Below, one piece after another: positions 34,609 through 43,854 of a DNA stretch of 64,000 bases (its first letter is position 1; each line of letters begins with the position of its first letter). The translations under genes were made by a program, and so were the position numbers. The notes beneath the pieces are model-generated. The model was not told the DNA's origin, did not search any database, and worked only from the letters and a program-made list of their open reading frames with translations. The stretch is from Gluconacetobacter tumulicola (GTDB lineage: Bacteria > Pseudomonadota > Alphaproteobacteria > Acetobacterales > Acetobacteraceae), in contig NZ_JABEQL010000010.1 of NCBI RefSeq assembly GCF_014174215.1, forward strand, positions 1-64,000, read 5' to 3'.

Positions 34609-35136
34609 GGCGGCGCCTTCGGCGCCGATGGCCTGGATGCCGCGTCCGGGTTGGCCGCCATAGGTCGAATAGGTGAAGGCCGCGTTATAAGCAGGCTGCA
34701 CCGGGGCGTTGAACTTCACGGGCACGTCGAAGACGCTGAAATGCGATGGCACGTCGCGGGAATCGCGCGGGGTCTGGCGGGCCTCGATCGATGGCAGGCC
34801 GGGGCCGTGGAGGGCGGCGATCTCCGGGCTGAAGGTCTGGGCCGTGACATCCTCGTCCTGCACCACCTGATAGCCGTCGGGCGGCGGCGGGGCCGGGGGA
34901 TTGTCGGGATCGGCGGTCGGGTCGTGGCGGGCGTCGGCCGGCTCGAGCGACGACGAAACGGGCGCATTCAAGGTGCCGGTCGCGGACACCGGCGCGCGGG
35001 TTGCGTGGCGCGGGGCGGCCTGGGCGGCGTGTATCGCCGCCATGCTCCAGCCGGCCACAAGGGCCGCGCCGGCGCAGAAAAGCAGGGTCGGGGGCGTCGT
35101 CCGCATGGTAGCCCCTGGGGCCTTCATCGCATCCAT
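34597..35136 (-). CDS. Secreted Pro/Ala-rich protein, function unknown
   Basis: 179 aa. A signal peptide (TLLFCAGAALVAGWSMAAIH with AQAAP cleavage) is followed by a disordered linker rich in Asp and Pro (DNPPAPPPPDGYQVVQDED) and a conserved-looking end, SHFSVFDVPVKFNAPVQPAY, with YSTYGGQPGRGIQAIG. I do not recognise a domain. ATG 35136 has AAGGAG 6 nt upstream; a longer frame to 35226 is unlikely. Its stop is within the arm of repeat copy 4. The 35137-35368 gap before ecsC has no gene. Confidence 0.7.
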   Translation of the reverse strand: MDAMKAPGATMRTTPPTLLFCAGAALVAGWSMAAIHAAQAAPRHATRAPVSATGTLNAPVSSSLEPADARHDPTADPDNPPAPPPPDGYQVVQDEDVTAQTFSPEIAALHGPGLPSIEARQTPRDSRDVPSHFSVFDVPVKFNAPVQPAYNAAFTYSTYGGQPGRGIQAIGAEGAAGEP

Positions 35137-35368
35137 AAGGGTTCTCCTTGCGTTCGGACTGTATCTGGGCTGTGACCGGTTCGTCCTCTCCCGGCATGGA
35201 CATGGCGGCCCTGCGTCACGAACCATATACGGCGTGACGGTGGATTTGCGAGAGGGGTAATATGCTTGATAAAGCGACGCCCGCCGTTACCGGTGGGGCT
35301 TCATCTACTGGCCGTCGCCTCGTCCATGCGGGCGGGCGGGGGCGCATGATCGGCAGGAGGGTTGGGGA

Positions 35369-36259
35369 ATGACCATTCAAACCGGGGGCGAGGTCGCTTC
35401 ACTGGTGCTGGACGCCCCGGCGATCGCCGAACTGCAGCGCGCGCTGGAAAAGGTCGAATCGGGCCGCGGCGTGCTGGTGCGGCTGGCGGACCTGATGGGT
35501 GGCGCGGTCGGCCAGGCGGCCCTGCTGGGCATGCGGGGCCTGGGCATGGCGCCCACCATGCAAGCCAAGCTGAAGGGAATCGCCGAGAGCGCGATTTCAC
35601 GCGCTTTTGATATCGCGGTCGTCGGCATGACCCCGCTCAAGGGCGAGCAGGCGGTAGGCGACTCGGCTGCGGTGGCGACCGGCCCCTCTGTTTCCGCCGT
35701 TGTTCCCGCCCCGATTTCCACCCCGGCATGGCGGGGGCCGGCGCTGCAGGCGGCGGTGACGGTGTCGGGTGCGGTCGGCGGGTTTGCCGGGCTGGCCGGC
35801 CTGCTGCCCGATGTCACCTTCACCACCCTGGCCATCATGCGCGAGATCGCGCGCATTGCCCGTGAAGAAGGCGAAGATCTGTCCACCCAGGATGCCAGGC
35901 GCGCGTGCCTCGAAGTGTTCGCGCTGCGGGCCTTTCCGGTCGGTGCCGCCGATGACGAGAGCGAACTGGGCTATTTCTCGGCCCGTGCGATGCTGCGCGG
36001 CCGACCAGTGGTGATGCTGGTATCCGAGGTGGCGTCCCATTACGGGCTGGGCCTGTCGCGCAAGCTGGCGGTGCAGATGATGCCGGTTGCCGGCGCGCTG
36101 TGCGGGGCCTCGCTCAACGTGGCCTTCCTGGCCCATTACCGCGCCCTGGCCCGGGCCCATTTCACCATCCGGCGCCTGGAGCGCGAACATGGGCCGGAAG
36201 TGCGGCGCACCGCCGAATCGCTGCGTGCCGGCATGACCGGCGCCAGCCAGCCCTTCTGA
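35369..36259 (+). CDS. EcsC family protein
   Basis: 296 aa. The EcsC block is plain: GLLPDVTFTTLAIMREIARI with AREEGEDLSTQDARRACLEV, preceded by a Gly-rich hydrophobic SGAVGGFAGLAGLLPD. A second helical hydrophobic region (KLAVQMMPVAGALCGASLNV) and a basic C-terminal helix follow. EcsC was named from the B. subtilis ecs operon; its biochemical function is unknown. AGGAGGG precedes the ATG. It is convergent with fruA. Confidence 0.88.
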   Translation: MTIQTGGEVASLVLDAPAIAELQRALEKVESGRGVLVRLADLMGGAVGQAALLGMRGLGMAPTMQAKLKGIAESAISRAFDIAVVGMTPLKGEQAVGDSAAVATGPSVSAVVPAPISTPAWRGPALQAAVTVSGAVGGFAGLAGLLPDVTFTTLAIMREIARIAREEGEDLSTQDARRACLEVFALRAFPVGAADDESELGYFSARAMLRGRPVVMLVSEVASHYGLGLSRKLAVQMMPVAGALCGASLNVAFLAHYRALARAHFTIRRLEREHGPEVRRTAESLRAGMTGASQPF

Positions 36260-36260
36260 C

Positions 36261-36283
36261 GAAGGGCGCGCCCGGCGCCCTTC
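36261..36283. terminator. Hairpin between convergent ecsC and fruA
   Basis: GAAGGGCGC (36261-36269) and GCGCCCTTC (36275-36283) form a perfect 9-bp stem with a GCCCG loop. It starts 2 nt after the ecsC stop and overlaps the fruA stop. There is no long T-run, so strength is unsure. Confidence 0.6.
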
Positions 36284-38021
36284 AGGCCATCTTTTCGGCT
36301 CGTACAGGCGCGCGCATCAGCAGGCCGATCAATACGGCGCTGACGACTGTGCCCGCGAGCAGCGCCACCACATAGGCGGCCAGATGGGTGACGGCGCCCG
36401 GAATGGGCAGGACGAAGATGCCGCCATGCGGCACTTTCAGTTCCACGCCCGCCACCATGGAGATCGCGCCCGCCGTTGCCGAACCCGCCATCATGGCGGG
36501 AATGACCCGCAGGGGATCGCGGGCGGCGAAGGGAATGGCGCCCTCGGTGATGAAGGCCAGCCCCAGCACCGCTGCCGTCGCGCCGGCCTCGCGCTCCTCG
36601 GCCGTGAAGCGCGCATGGAACAGGCGTGTTGCCAGCGCCGCCGCCAGGGGCGGCACCATGCCGGCGACCATCGTGGCGGCCATCGGCGTATAGACCGCGC
36701 TGGCGATCAGCCCGACCGAGAAGGCATAGCCCGCCTTGTTCACCGGGCCGCCCATGTCGAAGGCGGACATCGCCCCCAGGATCAGCCCCAGCAATATCGC
36801 GCTGGACCCCTGCATGCCGCGCAGCCAGTCCGTGAGGAAGGCCATCAGGGCGGCGACGGGCTGGCCGATCGCGTAGACCGTCAGCAGGCCGGTGATCAGC
36901 GTGCCCAGCAACGGCAGGATCAGGATCGGCTTCAGCCCTTGCAGGGTCTTGGGCAGTTGGATCAGGCGATTGAGTGCGTCCACCGCATAGCCTGCGACGA
37001 AGCCTGCCGCGATGCCGCCGAGAAAGCCGGCATTGAGGTTCGCGGCGAGGATGCCGCCGATCATGCCCGGCGCCAGGCCCGGACGGTCGGCGATCGAGAA
37101 GGCGATATAGCCCGCCAGTGCCGGGACCATCAGCGCGAAGCCGGCCTTGGCGCCGATGGTGAACAGGGTGTGGGCCAGGGTTCCGCCCGACGAGGCATCG
37201 TTGGCATGGATGCCGCCCAGCGCGAAGGCGAGCGCGATCAGCAGGCCGCCGGACACGACGAAGGGCAGCATGAAGGACACGCCCGTCATCAGATGCTTGT
37301 AGGGACCGGCGCGTTCGCCCTTGCCGGACGATTGCGACCCGCCGGCGGATGCCGAGCCGGCCGCGGGCTGCACGGTCGCCTCGGCCAGTGCCTTCGCGAT
37401 CACGGCGGCGCCGCCGGTAATGGCCGGCTTGGCGCCGGTGGCATAGACGCGCTTGCCGCCGAAGCGGCCGCGATCGACCTCCCGGTCGGCCGCGATCACC
37501 ACCACGTCGGCGTCGGCGATTTCCTGCTCGGTCAGCGGATTGCCCGCGCCGACTGAGCCTTGCGTTTCGACGCGGAAAGGGTAGCCGAGCTGGCGCGCGG
37601 CTTCCTGCAGGCCCTCGGCCGCCATGAAGGTATGGGCGATGCCAGTCGGGCAGGATGTGACGGCGACGATGCGCGGTGGGCGCGCAGCCTGCGGCGCGGC
37701 ACCCGGGCGCACGGCGTCGGTCGGGTGGTCCAGGTCCGCGATCGCGCGGCCCGGATCGGCCAGGACGGATTCGAGCGTCAGATGGCGGCTGGCCCGTGCG
37801 GCCAGGGCCTCGTCGGGCTGTCCGCTGGTGCCAACCAGCAGCAGCACCTCGTCCTCGCCCGGGGCGTCGGCGGGCAGGGGGTTGAGGGTCCCCTGCGCGG
37901 TGCGGATTTCGACGTCCAGCGGGCGGCCCGTTTCGCGCGCCGCGCGGCGCAGTGCCTCGCCGGCGAGAACGCCCGTGACGCTCTCCTCGCCGGCCTGGAT
38001 GACGGCCAGTATGCGCTTCAT
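36282..38021 (-). CDS. fruA: PTS fructose-specific transporter IIB'BC
   Basis: 579 aa. It takes up fructose and phosphorylates it at C1. Domains: a degenerate IIB' (1-90) without the cysteine; an active IIB with [20 protein letters not shown] (phospho-Cys124); a Gly/Ser linker near 230; and a polytopic IIC from about 250 ([58 protein letters not shown]). GGGAG precedes ATG 38021. It overlaps fruK by 4 nt and is the last gene of fruBKA. Confidence 0.96.
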   Translation of the reverse strand: MKRILAVIQAGEESVTGVLAGEALRRAARETGRPLDVEIRTAQGTLNPLPADAPGEDEVLLLVGTSGQPDEALAARASRHLTLESVLADPGRAIADLDHPTDAVRPGAAPQAARPPRIVAVTSCPTGIAHTFMAAEGLQEAARQLGYPFRVETQGSVGAGNPLTEQEIADADVVVIAADREVDRGRFGGKRVYATGAKPAITGGAAVIAKALAEATVQPAAGSASAGGSQSSGKGERAGPYKHLMTGVSFMLPFVVSGGLLIALAFALGGIHANDASSGGTLAHTLFTIGAKAGFALMVPALAGYIAFSIADRPGLAPGMIGGILAANLNAGFLGGIAAGFVAGYAVDALNRLIQLPKTLQGLKPILILPLLGTLITGLLTVYAIGQPVAALMAFLTDWLRGMQGSSAILLGLILGAMSAFDMGGPVNKAGYAFSVGLIASAVYTPMAATMVAGMVPPLAAALATRLFHARFTAEEREAGATAAVLGLAFITEGAIPFAARDPLRVIPAMMAGSATAGAISMVAGVELKVPHGGIFVLPIPGAVTHLAAYVVALLAGTVVSAVLIGLLMRAPVRAEKMA

Positions 38022-38986
38022 GCTGTTTCTCCCGCGCTGCCGGCTTCGATATGTCCGGCTGGCGCGATCGTCACGTTCTTCATCAGGGCCAGGACCGCGT
38101 CGCGGCCTGGAAGATTCGGTCCGGCCAGGCCGAGCTTGCCGACCGCGAAGGCGGTGGACAGGCACGCGATATCTTCCAGCGCCGCTTCTTCCGACAGGGC
38201 GGCGACCAGGCCCGCGACCATGGCATCGCCGGCGCCGACCGTGCTGGTGACCGTATGGGCCCGCAACCGTGCGGTGATCGCGCCCGAATCCTGGAGGAAC
38301 AGCGCGCCGTCCGCGCCCATCGACACCACGACCAGTTCGACGCCCCGGGCGATCAGCCGCGCTCCGATGCGCAGGGCATCATCCGTCGTCTCGACGGGTT
38401 CGCCCGCCCAGTCCGCGAGTTCCCGCAGGTTCGGCTTGATGATGTTGGGGAGCGTGTCGCCCTGGAGCGCCAGCGTCAGCGGCGTGCCGCTGGTGTCCAG
38501 CAGCACGCGCGCGCCCTTGCCGCGCAGCCGGGCGACCAGGCCGGCATAGAGGTCGGGCGGGCATCCCGGCGGCAGGCTGCCCGACAGCACGATCAGGCTG
38601 CCATCGCCGGCAAATGCCTCCACCATCCCGACCTGCCGTTCGGCGGTGGCCGCATCGACGGGGGCGCCGTCCATGTTGATGTCGGTGGTGTCGCGATCAT
38701 CGACGATCTTCATGTTGACGCGGGTGGCGCCCGGGATGCGCAGGAAGCGGTCCGTGATCTTCTTTTGCGCGCACAGGGCCTCGAACAGCGCGGCATTCTC
38801 GCGGCCCAGCAGCCCGAATGCGGTGACTTCGATGCCCCAGTCAGCCAGGCAGCTGGCGACGTTCACGCCCTTGCCGCCCGCATTCTGCCGCACGGCACGG
38901 GCGCGATGGACTTCGCCGGGCACCAGGTGATCGACCGTGATGGTCTGGTCGATCGCGGGGTTGAAGGTGACGGTTGCAATACGCAT
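38018..38986 (-). CDS. fruK: 1-Phosphofructokinase
   Basis: 322 aa, PfkB/ribokinase fold. It converts fructose-1-phosphate to fructose-1,6-bisphosphate. Visible: [20 protein letters not shown], the sugar-binding [17 protein letters not shown], the second PfkB signature [17 protein letters not shown] with catalytic Asp, and [17 protein letters not shown] 38986 has AAAGGA 6 nt upstream; a GTG one codon earlier is less likely. It touches fruB by one base (TGATG) and overlaps fruA. Confidence 0.95.
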   Translation of the reverse strand: MRIATVTFNPAIDQTITVDHLVPGEVHRARAVRQNAGGKGVNVASCLADWGIEVTAFGLLGRENAALFEALCAQKKITDRFLRIPGATRVNMKIVDDRDTTDINMDGAPVDAATAERQVGMVEAFAGDGSLIVLSGSLPPGCPPDLYAGLVARLRGKGARVLLDTSGTPLTLALQGDTLPNIIKPNLRELADWAGEPVETTDDALRIGARLIARGVELVVVSMGADGALFLQDSGAITARLRAHTVTSTVGAGDAMVAGLVAALSEEAALEDIACLSTAFAVGKLGLAGPNLPGRDAVLALMKNVTIAPAGHIEAGSAGETA

Positions 38987-41523
38987 CACGCGTCCTTTCC
39001 ATCGGGCGCGCGGTCCAGTGCGCGGACCGCATCCGGTGTGCCGACCTCGAGCGCGCGCGCGGCGAGGGCGTGCAGATCCGCCAGGCTGGTGTTGCGAATC
39101 CGCGCCTTGACGGCGGGAATGTCGCGCGGGGTCATCGACAGTTCATCGACACCGAGCCCGGTGAGCAGGGCGGCCCCGAACGGATCGCCCGCCAGCCCGC
39201 CGCAGACGCCGACCCAGCGCCCATGGCGCTGCGCGCCCTCTACCGTCTGTGCGATCAGGCGCAGCACGGCGGGGTGCAGGCTGTCGGCCTCGCTGGCCAG
39301 TTCCGGATTCTGCCGGTCGATGGCCAGCGTGTATTGCGTGAGGTCGTTGGTACCGACCGAGAAAAAATCGGCATGTTCCGCCAGGATATGGGCCTGGACC
39401 GCCGCCGCCGGGACCTCGATCATGATGCCGATCGGGACCGTCGGTGCGTCAAGCTCGGCACGGATGGCCTCGCAGCGCTGCCGCAGCGTCACCAGTTCGG
39501 GGACCGAGGTGATCATCGGGAACATGATCAGCAGTTCCCCGCCCGCCTTCGCCGCCCGATAGAGCGCGCGCAGCTGCGGGTCGAGCAGGTCGGGCCGGCG
39601 CAGCAGCAGCCGTGCGCCGCGCACGCCCAGGAACGGGTTTTCCTCATGGGGCAGGTCCAGGTGCGGGACCTGCTTGTCACCGCCGATATCGAGCGTGCGC
39701 ACGATCAGCGGGCGGTCGCCCAGGGCCTCGATCATGTCGCGATAGACGGCGTATTGCTCGTCCTCGCTGGGGGTTTCGCCGCGTTCGAGGAACAGGAACT
39801 CGGTCCGCATCAGGCCGACGCCCTCGGCCCCCTGCGACAGGCAGAACGCTACCTGGTCGGGGCGGTTGACGTTGGCGCCGATGGCGACGCGATGACCGTC
39901 CGTCGTCTCGGCGGGGTTGGCGCGCTTTTCTTCTTCCGCCGCGCGCAGGCGCGCGCGGTCGGCGAGCCAGGCCCGTGCCGAGTCCAGGTCGGCCTCCGTC
40001 GGGTCCAGCCAGATGCGCCCCGTATCGCCATCGACGATCGCCATGCTGCCGGGTGCCAGGGCCAGCAGCCCGGGGCCGCCCGCGACGACCGAAGGCAGGC
40101 CCAGTGTGCGCGCCAGGATCGCGCTGTGCGATGTCGGGCCGCCCAGCGCGGTAGCGATGCCGGCGACGCGGCTGATGTCCAGGGTCGCGGTATCGGAGGG
40201 CGACAGGTCCGAGGCGACCAGGATGCACGGTTCTTCCGGCAGGTCGTCCAGCGTGCCGGTGCCCAGATCGGGGTCGATCTGCGCCAGGACGCGGCGCCCG
40301 ATATCGCGCAGGTCCGCCGCGCGCGCGGCCAGGACCGGGTTGCCGAGCGACGAGAGCCTGGCCGCCATCTGCTCGACGGCCTCGTGCCACGACCAGGCGA
40401 CGCCATGGCCTTCGACCATGATCTGGCAGGTCAGCGTGATCAGGTCGGTGTCGTCCAGCAGACCGGCCTGCGCGATGAAGATTGCCGCATCCCCAGCACC
40501 CAGACGGCGGGTCGTATCGTCGATCAGTCCTTCCATCTGCGCGCGCGTGCGCACCAGGGCGCCATTGAGCAGCGCGCCGCCGGTCACCAGATCCACCGGT
40601 TCGTCCGGGACTTCGGTTTCGGCGGCGGCGAGGATATGGATCTTGCCGATGGCCAGGCCGGGACTGGCGGCGACACCGGGCATGAGGCGCGGCGTGCTGA
40701 CGGGCGTCCAGCCCTTCAGCGGGCCGGCTTTTGCCGCCGCGGCGGCTTTCTCGGCAGCGCGGGCGGCATCGGCCTTTTCCTGCGGCGTCAGGCGTGTGAC
40801 GACATTGTGAAACCGTTCCAGTGCCGCACGGGCATTGGCGCCACCGGCCGAGATCACAATCGTGTCACCGGCTTTCAGGCCCAGCTGCAGCAGGGCGACC
40901 AGGCTGCGCGGATCGGCGGCTTCCGCGCCATGCCGCACGCGCAGCGGGGTGCCGGCGCTCTTCGCGGTTTCGGACCATGTGGAAGCGGGGCGCGCGTGCA
41001 GGCCCGTCGGGTAATCGACAATCCATTCGATCCGCTCGGGATAATCCTCGGCGGCGCCCGAGGAGGCGGGGGGCGGGGGCTCGTCCCGCAGGGCGGCGGA
41101 AATGACATCCGGGTCGCGCGTGGCAACCAGTTCCTGCAGGCGGGCCTCGTTCTGGATCAGGCGTGTCAGGCGCCGCAGGATCGCGATATGGCTGTCCGAT
41201 CCGGCAGCGATTCCGACGACCAGATGGGCGACCTGACCGGGATTCCATTCGATTCCATCGATGAATTGCAGGATCACGATGCCGTCCTGGCGCACCAGCC
41301 CCTTGTCATCGCCGGTGCCGTGCGGAATGGCGACGCCCGAGCCGAGATAGGTGTTGGCCACCTGCTCGCGCCGGATCATGCTTTCTTCGTAGCCGGGGAT
41401 CACGCAGCCGGCCGCGACCAGCAATTGCCCCGCCTGGCGGATGGCATCGTCCTTGTTCGCTGCGCGGGCATCAATCCGGATCAGGGTTTCGACCGCCGGG
41501 CCGATAACGGTGGTGGGGGGCAT
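38986..41523 (-). CDS. fruB: Fused PTS phosphotransferase EIIA(Fru)-HPr-EI
   Basis: 845 aa holding the whole soluble phosphorelay. EIIA: 1-150 with phospho-His68 in GSGVAIPHGTGDDKG. HPr: about 165-250 with His176 in YPTGLHARPAS. EI: about 280-845 with His466 in ALGGPTSHSAILARTLG, the PEP-binding EGVGLMRTEFLFLERGETPS and the C-terminal cysteine in VGVCGGLAGDP. Phosphate passes from PEP through EI, HPr and EIIA to FruA. Because EI and HPr are built in, no separate ptsHI is needed. First gene of the operon; a candidate operator lies 34 nt upstream. Confidence 0.97.
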   Translation of the reverse strand: MPPTTVIGPAVETLIRIDARAANKDDAIRQAGQLLVAAGCVIPGYEESMIRREQVANTYLGSGVAIPHGTGDDKGLVRQDGIVILQFIDGIEWNPGQVAHLVVGIAAGSDSHIAILRRLTRLIQNEARLQELVATRDPDVISAALRDEPPPPASSGAAEDYPERIEWIVDYPTGLHARPASTWSETAKSAGTPLRVRHGAEAADPRSLVALLQLGLKAGDTIVISAGGANARAALERFHNVVTRLTPQEKADAARAAEKAAAAAKAGPLKGWTPVSTPRLMPGVAASPGLAIGKIHILAAAETEVPDEPVDLVTGGALLNGALVRTRAQMEGLIDDTTRRLGAGDAAIFIAQAGLLDDTDLITLTCQIMVEGHGVAWSWHEAVEQMAARLSSLGNPVLAARAADLRDIGRRVLAQIDPDLGTGTLDDLPEEPCILVASDLSPSDTATLDISRVAGIATALGGPTSHSAILARTLGLPSVVAGGPGLLALAPGSMAIVDGDTGRIWLDPTEADLDSARAWLADRARLRAAEEEKRANPAETTDGHRVAIGANVNRPDQVAFCLSQGAEGVGLMRTEFLFLERGETPSEDEQYAVYRDMIEALGDRPLIVRTLDIGGDKQVPHLDLPHEENPFLGVRGARLLLRRPDLLDPQLRALYRAAKAGGELLIMFPMITSVPELVTLRQRCEAIRAELDAPTVPIGIMIEVPAAAVQAHILAEHADFFSVGTNDLTQYTLAIDRQNPELASEADSLHPAVLRLIAQTVEGAQRHGRWVGVCGGLAGDPFGAALLTGLGVDELSMTPRDIPAVKARIRNTSLADLHALAARALEVGTPDAVRALDRAPDGKDA

Positions 41524-41556
41524 TCGACAAGCCTCTCCGTTCTTATTTTCCTAGTA

Positions 41557-41585
41557 GGGAAAACGTTCTCTGTGGTTTTTGTCAA
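41557..41585 (-). promoter_or_regulatory. fruB promoter region with LacI-type operator O1
   Basis: GGGAAAACGTTCTC (41557-41570; GAGAACGTTTTCCC on the minus strand) is an AACGTT-centred site like those of the LacI/FruR family. On the minus strand a perfect -35 TTGACA (41585-41580) lies 9 nt upstream, so a bound repressor would cover the -10 region. The -10 box itself is not clear. Confidence 0.65.
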
Positions 41586-41655
41586 TAGACAGGATATTCG
41601 AACGGTGCCATGGCATAATCACTTCCCCTGGATACCGTTTCCTGCAGCGCGTGGA

Positions 41656-41671
41656 GGGAGAACGTTTTCCC
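41656..41671 (+). promoter_or_regulatory. LacI-type operator O2 at the regulator start
   Basis: GGGAGAACGTTTTCCC, an imperfect palindrome centred on AACGTT, repeats O1 in inverse orientation. It overlaps the regulator's own GGAGGGAG ribosome-binding site and ends 1 nt before the ATG at 41673. Binding here would block the regulator's own expression. Spacing between O1 and O2 centres is about 100 nt, long enough for a loop. Confidence 0.65.
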
Positions 41672-41672
41672 G

Positions 41673-42668
41673 ATGAATGTCGGAATCAAGGATGTCGCGC
41701 GGGTGGCGGCGGTCTCGCCTGCCACGGTATCGCGTGTTCTGGCCGGACGTCCGGTCGATCCCGACATGCGCGATCGGGTGATGGCGGCGGTGCACGAGAC
41801 GGGCTACCGCCCCAATCTGGCGGCCCGGCGCCTGCGCTCGCGGCATACCAATACCATCGGCCTGATCGTCGCCGATATCCGTAACCCGTTCTTTACCGCC
41901 GTGTCCCGCACGGTCGAGGCCATCGCCTATGACCGGGGGCTGCGCGTCATCTTCTGCAATACCGACGAGGATGCGGCAAAAGAGGCGATGTACCTGCAAC
42001 TGATGCAGGAGGAACGGGTCACCGGCGTCATCCTGGCGCCGACGCGCGAAGGGGCGGACAGGATCGCGCATGTGGAGAGCGATTTTCCGATTGTCCTGAT
42101 CGACCGTGCGGCGCCGAATGCCTCGTGCGACAGCGTCGTCATCGACAATGCGGCCATGGCGGCGAAGCTGGTCGTGCATCTGCACCGGCTGGGGCACCGC
42201 CGCATTGCCGGCCTGTTCGGCACCGATACCGTGACCGGGCGCGAGCGCTGTGATGGATATGGGCGTGCGATGGAGGAATGCGGCATTCCCGGGCAGGTCG
42301 TCCCGGTGCCGCATGAACGCGAGCAGGCCCAGCGGGTGATCACGGCATTGCTGGAGGATGCGTCGCGGCGGCCGAGTGCGCTGGTCGTCAGCAACAGCGT
42401 CATGCTGCAAAGCGTGCTGCGGGTCGCCGACGCGCTGGAGCTTGAGATCCCCCGGGATCTGGCCCTGACGAGTTTCGACAACGAACCCTGGATGGAATTC
42501 GTCGGCGGCGGGCTGAGCGTGATCGAGCAGCCGGTGGAAGAAATCGGGCGCGCGGCCGTGACGATGCTGATGGACCGGCTGGATCATGCCGATTGCGTCA
42601 CGCGCCGCGTCGTGCTGGCGGGGCGTTTCATCGCCCGGGGATCGGGGGGGCGGGGCGCCGAGGCCTGA
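41673..42668 (+). CDS. fruR: LacI family regulator of the fructose operon
   Basis: 331 aa. The N-terminal helix-turn-helix IKDVARVAAVSPATVSRVLA and the hinge helix RRLRSRHTNTIGLIVADIRN are standard LacI features. The periplasmic-binding-like core (NPFFTAVSRTVEAIAYDRGL, GHRRIAGLFGTD, PRDLALTSFDNEPW) follows. It is divergent from fruBKA with matching operators on both sides, so it most likely represses fru and itself, with a fructose phosphate as inducer. The effector is inferred. The name is by analogy. Confidence 0.9.
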   Translation: MNVGIKDVARVAAVSPATVSRVLAGRPVDPDMRDRVMAAVHETGYRPNLAARRLRSRHTNTIGLIVADIRNPFFTAVSRTVEAIAYDRGLRVIFCNTDEDAAKEAMYLQLMQEERVTGVILAPTREGADRIAHVESDFPIVLIDRAAPNASCDSVVIDNAAMAAKLVVHLHRLGHRRIAGLFGTDTVTGRERCDGYGRAMEECGIPGQVVPVPHEREQAQRVITALLEDASRRPSALVVSNSVMLQSVLRVADALELEIPRDLALTSFDNEPWMEFVGGGLSVIEQPVEEIGRAAVTMLMDRLDHADCVTRRVVLAGRFIARGSGGRGAEA

Positions 42669-42712
42669 TCGCCGCCCGGAAAAACGAAGAAAAACGAAAG
42701 GAGAATACGGAC

Positions 42713-43564
42713 ATGAAACCGCCGATTGGTCGTGACACGAAATTGTGCATGTCGCTGTCCGGCAGGCCCGGCAATGCCGGGTCGCGGCTGCATAACCGTC
42801 TCTATGAGCTGCTGGAGCTCGATTATATCTACAAATCCTTCAGCACCACCGACCTGCCGGCGGCGATCGGCGGGGTGCGCGCGCTCGGCATTCGGGGCTG
42901 CGCGATTTCCATGCCGTTCAAGGAAGCCGTCATTCCGCTGATCGACCGGCTGGAACCGTCGGCCCGGGCGATCGAGAGCGTCAATACCATCGTCAATGAC
43001 GATGGCGTGCTGGTCGGGCACAATACGGATTACATCGCGGCGCAGACCTTGCTGGCCCAGCGGGGGATCGACCCGGCGACGCCCTTCCTGCTGCGCGGCA
43101 GCGGGGGCATGGCCCGGGCGGTGGTGGCGGCCCTGCGCGACAGCGGCTTCGAGGACGGGACGATCGTGGCCCGCAATGAAGAGGCGGGCCGGCGCCTGGC
43201 CGAGGAATATGGCTATCAGTGGCGCCCCGACCTGCCGGAGCAGGGGGCGTCGCTGCTGATCAATGTGACGCCGCTGGGTATGGAAGGGCCGGACAGCGCG
43301 GCGCTGGCCTTTCCCGAATCGCTGATCGATACCTGCACCATCGCCTTCGACGTGGTGGCCCTGCCGCCGGAGACGCCCTTTCTGCGGGCGGCGCGCGCGC
43401 GCGGAAAGATCGTCATTTCCGGTGCCGAGGTGATCGTGCTGCAGGCTATCGAGCAGTTCGTGCTCTATACCGGCATCCGGCCATCCCCGACCCAGGTGCG
43501 CGAGGCGGTGCTGTTCGCCCATGGTCCCGCCACGGCCGAAGCCCTGGCCCTACCGGCGAACTGA
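42713..43564 (+). CDS. Shikimate dehydrogenase-like protein (HI0607/SDH-L type)
   Basis: 283 aa. It closely follows the Haemophilus HI0607 pattern: LCMSLSGRPGNAGSRLHNRL, ALGIRGCAISMPFKEAVIPL (catalytic Lys), SVNTIVNDDGVLVGHNTDYI (catalytic Asp), the NADP loop RGSGGMARAVVAAL, INVTPLGMEG and SGAEVIVLQAIEQF. SDH-L proteins reduce dehydroshikimate only weakly in vitro, so the true substrate may differ. GAAAGGAG precedes ATG 42713. It starts 44 nt after the fru regulator and could share its transcript. Confidence 0.9.
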   Translation: MKPPIGRDTKLCMSLSGRPGNAGSRLHNRLYELLELDYIYKSFSTTDLPAAIGGVRALGIRGCAISMPFKEAVIPLIDRLEPSARAIESVNTIVNDDGVLVGHNTDYIAAQTLLAQRGIDPATPFLLRGSGGMARAVVAALRDSGFEDGTIVARNEEAGRRLAEEYGYQWRPDLPEQGASLLINVTPLGMEGPDSAALAFPESLIDTCTIAFDVVALPPETPFLRAARARGKIVISGAEVIVLQAIEQFVLYTGIRPSPTQVREAVLFAHGPATAEALALPAN

Positions 43565-43569
43565 AGGCC

Positions 43570-43691
43570 GGCCTGGCAGGAAATACGCGCTGGCGGCGAT
43601 CCCGACGTGCGTTTCCGGCCAGGCTTCCCGGGAGCGATGATTATCCGTGTGGCGACGGCCACCGCCGCCGGCGCGTATTTCCGGTCAGGCT
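43570..43691 (+). repeat. Structured dispersed repeat, copy 5
   Basis: The arms 43570-43598 and 43663-43691 are complementary at 25 of 29 positions (shared GGAAATACGCGC). The core starts inside the left arm (43588-43612, GATCCCGACG with one extra C). The inner hairpin is GTGGC-GACG-GCCAC (about 43649-43662). The element begins 5 nt after the stop of the plus-strand SDH-L gene and its right arm contains the stop of the convergent 54-aa gene. Confidence 0.82.
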
Positions 43692-43849
43692 TTGATGGCC
43701 ATCCGTGTGGCCGCGGCCATTGCGGCGAGGAGATAGAAGCCGATCAGCGTGCGGGCCATGCCGGCGTAATGCGGCATCAGCAGCAGCAGGGCGACTGCCG
43801 TGGCGCAGCCTGCCAGGCAGCAGAGGAAGAAGGTCTGGCTGGCCTGCAT
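43685..43849 (-). CDS. Small two-helix membrane protein, function unknown
   Basis: A 54-aa protein starting MQASQTFFLCCLAGCATAVA, continuing with LLLLMPHYAGMARTLIGFYL and ending in LAAMAAATRMAIKA. It has two hydrophobic segments separated by a short PHYAGMAR turn. Its ATG is 5 nt after the stop of the 2-hydroxyacid dehydrogenase, so it is probably translated from the same message. No family is recognised. Confidence 0.6.
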   Translation of the reverse strand: MQASQTFFLCCLAGCATAVALLLLMPHYAGMARTLIGFYLLAAMAAATRMAIKA

Positions 43850-43854
43850 GGTCG

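Noticed and set aside
38974-41676. A 900-codon plus-strand frame opposite fruB
   Set aside because: fruB carries three intact PTS active sites; the opposite frame is compositionally a shadow.
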